Shown: positions 13,611 through 16,811 of the stretch, one piece after another | How the letters are laid out: the number at the start of each line of letters is the position of its first letter | Numbering within the stretch: position 1 is the first letter of the stretch | Assembly: GCA_002690445.1 (NCBI GenBank) | Contig: NZER01000295.1 | Span: 1 to 16,811 of the forward strand | From: Candidatus Pacearchaeota archaeon | GTDB taxonomy: Archaea; Nanoarchaeota; Nanoarchaeia; Pacearchaeales; GW2011-AR1 | Direction of reading: 5' to 3' | DNA length: 16,811 nt | Translations under genes and position numbers: made by a program | The notes under the pieces: generated by a model | Databases searched by the model: none | Seen by the model: only the letters and a program-made list of their open reading frames with translations | Told to the model about the DNA's origin: nothing

Positions 13611-15120
13611 AATCGTCTTCTCCTCCCTCCTCGTCCTCCGTAGAATCGTACCATTGGGTATCCAGCAGTAGAATTCTATAGAGGTTTTCCATCATGTGGT
13701 CATCCTTATCAAGCGGTTTACCTGGATTTTTGGGGTCCCACATATACCCTTCAATCTCATAAATAGTCCTTACAAGATCGTCAAATATGAACAAGGAAGG
13801 TTCCTCATTCGGTCCTTTCAAAAATTCCTTAGTCTTTATAATCCCACTTTTCAGGTCTTTAGTAGCAGTTTCAAGGTGGTAGCCGTAGGCATATAACACC
13901 TTCTTAATATTATCAAAAACGGTATTAGGATTGTTTTCATCCCCTTTTGCCAGAGGGTCACATATTACCCTATTTACGGTGAAAGTATGATGTTTGACAC
14001 ATTTGATAATTTCCTGGCCTATCCATATACCATCCCCATGATCCCATATTTCTTCCACAATATACTTTCTATTGTCCGGTGATGTAGCCACAAACAGGAT
14101 AGCCTGGTTTTCTCTTGGGTGGGTATCTATGGATATGTCTATAAGGTAGTCTGTAGGCACACCCCTTGGAAATCGCTCCTTGAGGTGTATTTTGCGCTTA
14201 AACTGAGAATAAATAAGCCCCTGCATATGAGAGGGAATACCCATCAAACGAGCCTTCTTTTCATCATCTGTGAGGGTTTTAGCATACTGATTGATACCTT
14301 CCTGAGTGATACCAAAGCCTAGATTGGACTCAATAGGGCCTGACACGTTGAACACGGTCTTATCAGGTTTGCCCTGTTCGTCCATTGCCTTTATAACTTC
14401 CCTATCCACCCAGGCTTCCTTCAGGAGTGTCATGCTGAACAGTTCCCTACCTTCCCTGTCTATCAAGCCACGGGCGTTAGCCACCCGTATATCCCTCTTA
14501 GGAGGCTCATCATAGCTGATAAGATCTCCTGACCACCCTTCGTGAAGTTCTGATTCCTGATGGTTACTCATTATTTCGATAGTGCCACCCGTTTTTTCAT
14601 CTGTCCAAAGAGCATCTACACCCATATTGTTCTTTTTCTTCTTGACCGGCCTGTTTTTAGGCCACCATTTTTCTAAATCAGGCAGTAAAACAGCCTTAAT
14701 ATGCTTCTCCCAATCCTGTCCTATAATCCTGATTTTCCTTGGTTTCGTGTGCTTAAAGTGTATCTTTGCCCCACCCTGCCAGGGGAATCGCCCAATTATG
14801 GTAGATATAGTTAAAATGCATAAGATTGTTGTTTTACCAATGCGATTTGCCCCACAATAGGTAAATACCTTTAAACTAGGGTCAAGCCACGCCTCTAAGA
14901 GTTCAGCCTGAAGGGGATTGGCTCCAGGGTAGCCTGCCAGTTCAGCATTGGAGCCGTCAAAGAACTCTATTAGATTATCTTCCTCGTATTTCTTTTCCCA
15001 TTCCAGGTTCTCTATAAGCTGAAGTTTTAGCTTCTTTTCCTCCGCCTCTATCTGCGCGGTGGTCATCTTCTTTGTGAAGTATTTGGTAGCTTTAAGTGCC
15101 AATTCCACCCCTTCCACCAA
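13570..15120 (-). CDS. terL: Terminase large subunit (ATPase-nuclease)
   Basis: A 516-residue DNA-packaging motor. The ATPase domain has Walker A GANRIGKT (90-97) and Walker B LISYDEP (200-206) with catalytic Glu 205. The RNase H-like nuclease domain has acidic residues at D328 (YLIDIS), D388 (VICDPLAKGD) and D474 in KDDHMMENLYRILL. The C-terminus is an acidic tail (STEDEEGGEDDYEGD), probably portal-binding. It cuts concatemeric DNA and pumps it through the portal. Start is uncertain: TTG 15120 and GTG 15117 lack a clear ribosome site, TTG 15102 has AAGGGGTGG nearby, and ATG 15066 is the first AUG. No recognisable small terminase subunit lies beside it. Confidence 0.93.
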   Translation of the reverse strand: MVEGVELALKATKYFTKKMTTAQIEAEEKKLKLQLIENLEWEKKYEEDNLIEFFDGSNAELAGYPGANPLQAELLEAWLDPSLKVFTYCGANRIGKTTILCILTISTIIGRFPWQGGAKIHFKHTKPRKIRIIGQDWEKHIKAVLLPDLEKWWPKNRPVKKKKNNMGVDALWTDEKTGGTIEIMSNHQESELHEGWSGDLISYDEPPKRDIRVANARGLIDREGRELFSMTLLKEAWVDREVIKAMDEQGKPDKTVFNVSGPIESNLGFGITQEGINQYAKTLTDDEKKARLMGIPSHMQGLIYSQFKRKIHLKERFPRGVPTDYLIDISIDTHPRENQAILFVATSPDNRKYIVEEIWDHGDGIWIGQEIIKCVKHHTFTVNRVICDPLAKGDENNPNTVFDNIKKVLYAYGYHLETATKDLKSGIIKTKEFLKGPNEEPSLFIFDDLVRTIYEIEGYMWDPKNPGKPLDKDDHMMENLYRILLLDTQWYDSTEDEEGGEDDYEGDQGRSAVGGY

Positions 15121-15136
15121 TATTCCAGATTATCAT
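15092..15136 (-). other. 14-codon open frame overlapping the terminase start
   Basis: ATG 15136 has a well-placed AGGAG ribosome site and opens MIIWNIGGRGGIGT before TAA at 15092, in a different frame from terminase. It may be a leader peptide that couples terminase translation, or the true terminase start displaced by a frameshift. Low certainty. Confidence 0.35.
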
Positions 15137-15145
15137 TAGATTCTC

Positions 15146-15304
15146 CTATCCGGATGTACCATGTATAAAGAAAGCACATTCTCTTCTGAAACAGTCATCG
15201 CACAAGCAGGTATTACCATCAGGATGTATAATTCCTACTATCTTATCTGGTGATGCCTGTATTTTCGCAGGTTCTTTTTCTTCACCACAGATTCCACATT
15301 TCAT
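15146..15304 (-). CDS. Small zinc-binding protein, 52 aa
   Basis: ATG 15304 opens 52 codons to TAG 15146. Cysteines at positions 3, 6, 33, 35, 38 and 43 (MKCGICGEEKEP; TCLCDDCFRREC) are ample for one treble-clef or ribbon zinc site made by C3/C6 and C35/C38. The middle carries DKIVGIIHPDGN. The stop is followed by AGGAG that serves the frame at 15136. Function unknown; tiny zinc proteins beside terminase genes often turn out to be nucleic-acid binding. Confidence 0.7.
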   Translation of the reverse strand: MKCGICGEEKEPAKIQASPDKIVGIIHPDGNTCLCDDCFRRECAFFIHGTSG

Positions 15305-15313
15305 TTATCGCAC

Positions 15314-15460
15314 CTATTTTTTCCTCTTCTTTGCCCTCTTTTTTAGGGCGTCCCTTAAGGGAGATCTCGCCATACCTTTACCTCGTTTAATCTTGGCATC
15401 TCTTCTTTTCTGTGCCTCTCTTAAAGGTGACCATGAAATCTTCTTCTTTTTAGATGGCAT
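15314..15460 (-). CDS. Very basic 48-aa protein
   Basis: ATG 15460 to TAG 15314, lying in the exact gap between two genes. Of 48 residues about 22 are Lys or Arg. The unit SPLREAQKRRDAKIKRGKG is repeated in degenerate form as SPLRDALKKRAKKRKK, an internal duplication. Ribosome site weak (AGGATAG). Composition suggests DNA or RNA binding, or charge neutralisation of packaged DNA; this is inference. Confidence 0.65.
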   Translation of the reverse strand: MPSKKKKISWSPLREAQKRRDAKIKRGKGMARSPLRDALKKRAKKRKK

Positions 15461-15469
15461 ATTACTATC

Positions 15470-15814
15470 CTATTTCTTTTTTTTCTTCTTCGCCTTCTTC
15501 TTTTTTAATGATAAAGGATCTAGTCCATACTTTGTTAAAAGATCCTTCTTGCGAGGGCCACCAGTTTCGGGGTCTAACCCTTGTCTACTCCTTGCATTTT
15601 CAAGACCCCGTAAAACACTCATCCGTTTTTTATATACAGCCTGTTTCTTGGGATCTTCATATTTTGTCCTAACATGAGGACCACCACCCCTAGATATAAC
15701 AGAGCTAAAAGTCTCCTTGTCTCGCTTGACCCTTGCTTTTTTCTTTTCCACTCTAGTATTAGTAGGCTTTGGCGTTTTCCTTTTCTTAGTCGTTGTTTTC
15801 TTCTTAGGCGGCAT
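15470..15814 (-). CDS. Lysine-rich protein, 114 aa
   Basis: ATG 15814 has GGAGGATAGT directly upstream. The protein begins PPKKKTTTKKRKTPKPTNTR and ends in a run of Lys broken by one Ala (LKKKKAKKKKKK), with a less basic centre (LRGLENARSRQGLDPETGGP, about 69-88). About a third of residues are Lys or Arg, giving a histone-tail-like character. No family recognised. It could be a DNA-condensing or packaged-DNA protein, or a very diverged small terminase subunit given its place before terL; both are inference. Confidence 0.72.
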   Translation of the reverse strand: MPPKKKTTTKKRKTPKPTNTRVEKKKARVKRDKETFSSVISRGGGPHVRTKYEDPKKQAVYKKRMSVLRGLENARSRQGLDPETGGPRKKDLLTKYGLDPLSLKKKKAKKKKKK

Positions 15815-15815
15815 A

Positions 15816-15908
15816 CTATCCTCCCAACCCTATCATTTGAAACCCATCGTGCCTATACATAAGCCAGGTAACTATTAGAAATATCAGGATATATACCCAT
15901 TCTTCCAT
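15816..15908 (-). CDS. 30-aa single-span membrane peptide
   Basis: ATG 15908 is preceded by GGGGAGGAGATT, one of the strongest ribosome sites in the window. The 30 codons encode an acidic start (MEEW), a hydrophobic span VYILIFLIVTWLMY (residues 5-18), then RHDGFQMIGLGG. Its stop overlaps the ribosome site region of the next gene (GGAGGATAG). One transmembrane helix is clear, with the short acidic end probably outside and RH inside. Holin-like, spanin-like or toxin peptides are possible, but nothing in sequence decides. Confidence 0.68.
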   Translation of the reverse strand: MEEWVYILIFLIVTWLMYRHDGFQMIGLGG

Positions 15909-15926
15909 AATCTCCTCCCCACAAAG

Positions 15927-15967
15927 AAAAAGGCACTCATGATGTTCATGGCACCATGAATGCCTTT
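15927..15967 (-). terminator. Rho-independent terminator
   Basis: Minus-strand AAAGGCATTCATG pairs with CATGAGTGCCTTT (13 pairs, one U.G that would be C-A on the other strand), loop of 13 bases, then UUUUUC. This strand asymmetry supports leftward transcription. It separates the two rightmost genes from the block starting with the membrane peptide; a promoter for that block is not evident in the few bases between. Confidence 0.82.
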
Positions 15968-15978
15968 ATTCTTTGCTT

Positions 15979-16016
15979 GGCAATTCCCCCGAAGGAGGGA
16001 GGGAAAGGGAATTACC
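15979..16016 (-). other. Stable hairpin ahead of the terminator
   Basis: Minus-strand GGTAATTCCC pairs with GGGAATTGCC, again with a U.G pair that favours minus-strand RNA, around an 18-base C-rich loop. No U run follows. Together with the terminator it makes a structured untranslated stretch. The region 15968-16145 has no gene that I can support. Confidence 0.55.
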
Positions 16017-16120
16017 TCTTTGGGTGTCTCCTCACGGGGCTACTTCGTTAAAATATATTCTAAGTCAATTAAATATCTGTTTCTTCTATTAACTGTTTGA
16101 CATAACTACCAAATTGTCAT

Positions 16121-16144
16121 GTAATGGAAGATTTATTCCATTAC
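16121..16144. other. Perfect 9-bp inverted repeat
   Basis: GTAATGGAA and TTCCATTAC flank a 6-base loop, one base after the stop of the 74-aa gene. No U run on either side. It could be an RNA 3'-end stabiliser or an operator. Confidence 0.6.
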
Positions 16145-16145
16145 G

Positions 16146-16370
16146 TTACCTTTTGGAAGATTTATTTCTCCAAGGTGGAAGGGATTTATTTTTTTCATGG
16201 TATTCTTCAATATATTTTACGATAGTATCAGTTTTGCTTGGTGAAGAAATCCCTAACTTTTTCGTTAGTATCCTTGCTACTCTATGTTTGTATCTGCATA
16301 TATCTTCAAGTATAACTCGATCGGTAGTTTTGAGAAGATTTTCATATTCTTCCCATACAAGTCGCTTCAT
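16146..16370 (-). CDS. Hypothetical protein, 74 aa
   Basis: ATG 16370, with GGAAGGAG about 15 bases upstream (longer than usual). The protein is basic and helical: WEEYENLLKTTDRVILEDIC, RYKHRVARILTKKLGI, TDTIVKYIEEYHEKNKSLPP, ending WRNKSSKR. No family recognised. Size, helicity and position upstream of terL would allow a small terminase subunit or a DNA-binding regulator, but no motif supports either. The terminator at 15927-15967 separates it from the genes downstream. Confidence 0.6.
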   Translation of the reverse strand: MKRLVWEEYENLLKTTDRVILEDICRYKHRVARILTKKLGISSPSKTDTIVKYIEEYHEKNKSLPPWRNKSSKR

Positions 16371-16419
16371 ATTATTGATAGATGAACTCCTTCCCTTTTT
16401 ACTTTTGGCAGTTCTATCT

Positions 16420-16545
16420 TTATGCTTCCCTTATTGTTGTGGGTTCTATCCAATCATCCATTTGAGGGGCCACAGGAACTGCATCAACATCCCCCAGAAT
16501 GTCATACTGGTCTGGGTCTATCCCTAATTTTCTGACATCAAACAC
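16420..16545 (-). CDS. Small acidic hypothetical protein, 41 aa, GTG start
   Basis: GTG 16545 has CAGGAGGAGTTCAGG upstream, a full Shine-Dalgarno. It encodes FDVRKLGIDPDQYDILGDVD (residues 2-21) then AVPVAPQMDDWIEPTTIREA. The open frame extends back to a TTG at 16593 (57 residues) but that has no ribosome site. Acidic and soluble; no family recognised. It is the first gene after the untranslated leader. Confidence 0.55.
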   Translation of the reverse strand: MFDVRKLGIDPDQYDILGDVDAVPVAPQMDDWIEPTTIREA

Positions 16546-16707
16546 CCTGAACTCCTCCTGTATTTTGCCGGACTTGCCAGACTTTTCAGACAACTTTTAT
16601 ATATATGTAATAGTTGGGAAACCCTTTTTGTTTTTAAGCAACACAGCCTAGTATATATATCTATATTCTTAGGCGGGGGGGGGAGGGGTGTCGGCCTCTT
16701 CCCGATG

Positions 16708-16721
16708 TCTCCTTAAGGAGA
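16708..16721. other. 14-bp perfect palindrome
   Basis: TCTCCTTAAGGAGA reads the same on both strands. It overlaps a second stem (GGAGAT with ATCTCC), so the two structures are mutually exclusive in RNA. Possible operator or alternative RNA fold. Confidence 0.6.
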
Positions 16722-16738
16722 TTATCCAGTATCTCCCT

Positions 16739-16784
16739 GGTCTTTCCCCCTGCTACACCATGGTCTTTCCCCCTGCTACACCAT
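16739..16784. repeat. Exact tandem duplication of 23 bp
   Basis: The unit starting GGTCTTTCCCCC and ending GCTACACCAT occurs at 16739-16761 and again at 16762-16784 without any mismatch or spacer. Two copies only, so not a CRISPR array. It may be recent slippage or a double binding site. Confidence 0.9.
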
Positions 16785-16811
16785 GCTATAACCTAGACTA
16801 ATTATCCCTCA

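Larger units (their letters stand above)
16546..16811. other. Gene-free leader with repeats and AT-rich tracts
   Basis: No open frame longer than about 16 codons with a ribosome site was found on either strand. From right to left it holds the 23-bp tandem duplication, a GGAGAT/ATCTCC stem (16717-16736), the 14-bp palindrome, a run of nine G (16675-16683), an AT-rich segment (about 16651-16667), and a second TATATATA-like tract near 16600. The latter could hold a -10 element for the first gene, but I cannot point to a convincing -35 box. Confidence 0.5.

Noticed and set aside
16022..16075. Promoter from TTGACT near 16060
   Set aside because: No -10 hexamer at acceptable spacing on the minus strand.
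15096..16527. Plus-strand Phe/Ser-rich frames (193 and 137 codons)
   Set aside because: They mirror Lys-rich minus-strand genes (AAG/AAA read as CTT/TTT) and have no start signals.
16590..16680. Sigma-70 promoter in the AT-rich tracts
   Set aside because: TATATA-like -10 candidates exist but none has a -35 box at 16-18 bases; not strong enough to list as a promoter.
16739..16784. CRISPR array
   Set aside because: Only two abutting copies with no spacers.

Overview
The window is part of the late (virion morphogenesis) region of a tailed double-stranded DNA phage or prophage. All supported genes lie on the minus strand, so transcription runs from high to low coordinates. The gene order (large terminase, portal, small accessory genes, scaffold, major capsid, gp4-like adaptor, gp10-like tail hub) is that of P22-like short-tailed phages (podoviruses). 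The host cannot be named from this sequence. Strong AAGGAGG-type ribosome sites in front of many genes and a classical Sec signal peptide point to a bacterium with ordinary Shine-Dalgarno initiation. I see no tRNA, integrase, replication, lysis or CRISPR features.

Right end to terminase (16811 to 13570). A gene-free, AT-rich and repeat-bearing leader (a 23-bp tandem duplication and a 14-bp palindrome) is followed by two small unknown genes, two hairpins and a rho-independent terminator. Next come four tiny genes: a 30-residue membrane peptide, two extremely lysine-rich proteins and a zinc-binding protein. Then comes the terminase large subunit, which seems to start at a non-AUG codon.

Terminase to scaffold (13610 to 9204). 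A small basic protein and the portal are followed by a tightly overlapping run of small genes. These include a four-cysteine protein, a GroES-like co-chaperonin, a NUMOD4/helix-turn-helix remnant of a homing endonuclease, and a Com-like zinc finger. A terminator hairpin sits just before the scaffold gene.

Capsid block (9203 to 4199). Scaffold, two accessory structural genes and the major capsid gene come first. The capsid gene is split: a 16-codon first exon at 7212..7259 is separated from the second exon (5672..6538) by a 673-nt group I intron of subgroup IA type, whose helices P1 to P9.2 can all be drawn. The intron encodes a GIY-YIG homing endonuclease. Downstream of the capsid gene are a beta-rich protein with a Sec signal peptide, a structural protein, and a 45-residue basic protein.

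Tail block (4195 to 1). A gp4-like adaptor, a gp10-like DNA-stabilisation/tail hub protein, a beta-rich virion protein, and a Gly/Ala-rich protein with internal repeats that runs off the left edge.

The main discoveries are the intron-split capsid gene with its endonuclease overlapping the ribozyme core, the exported protein encoded inside the capsid block, and the phage GroES placed just upstream of the capsid genes.
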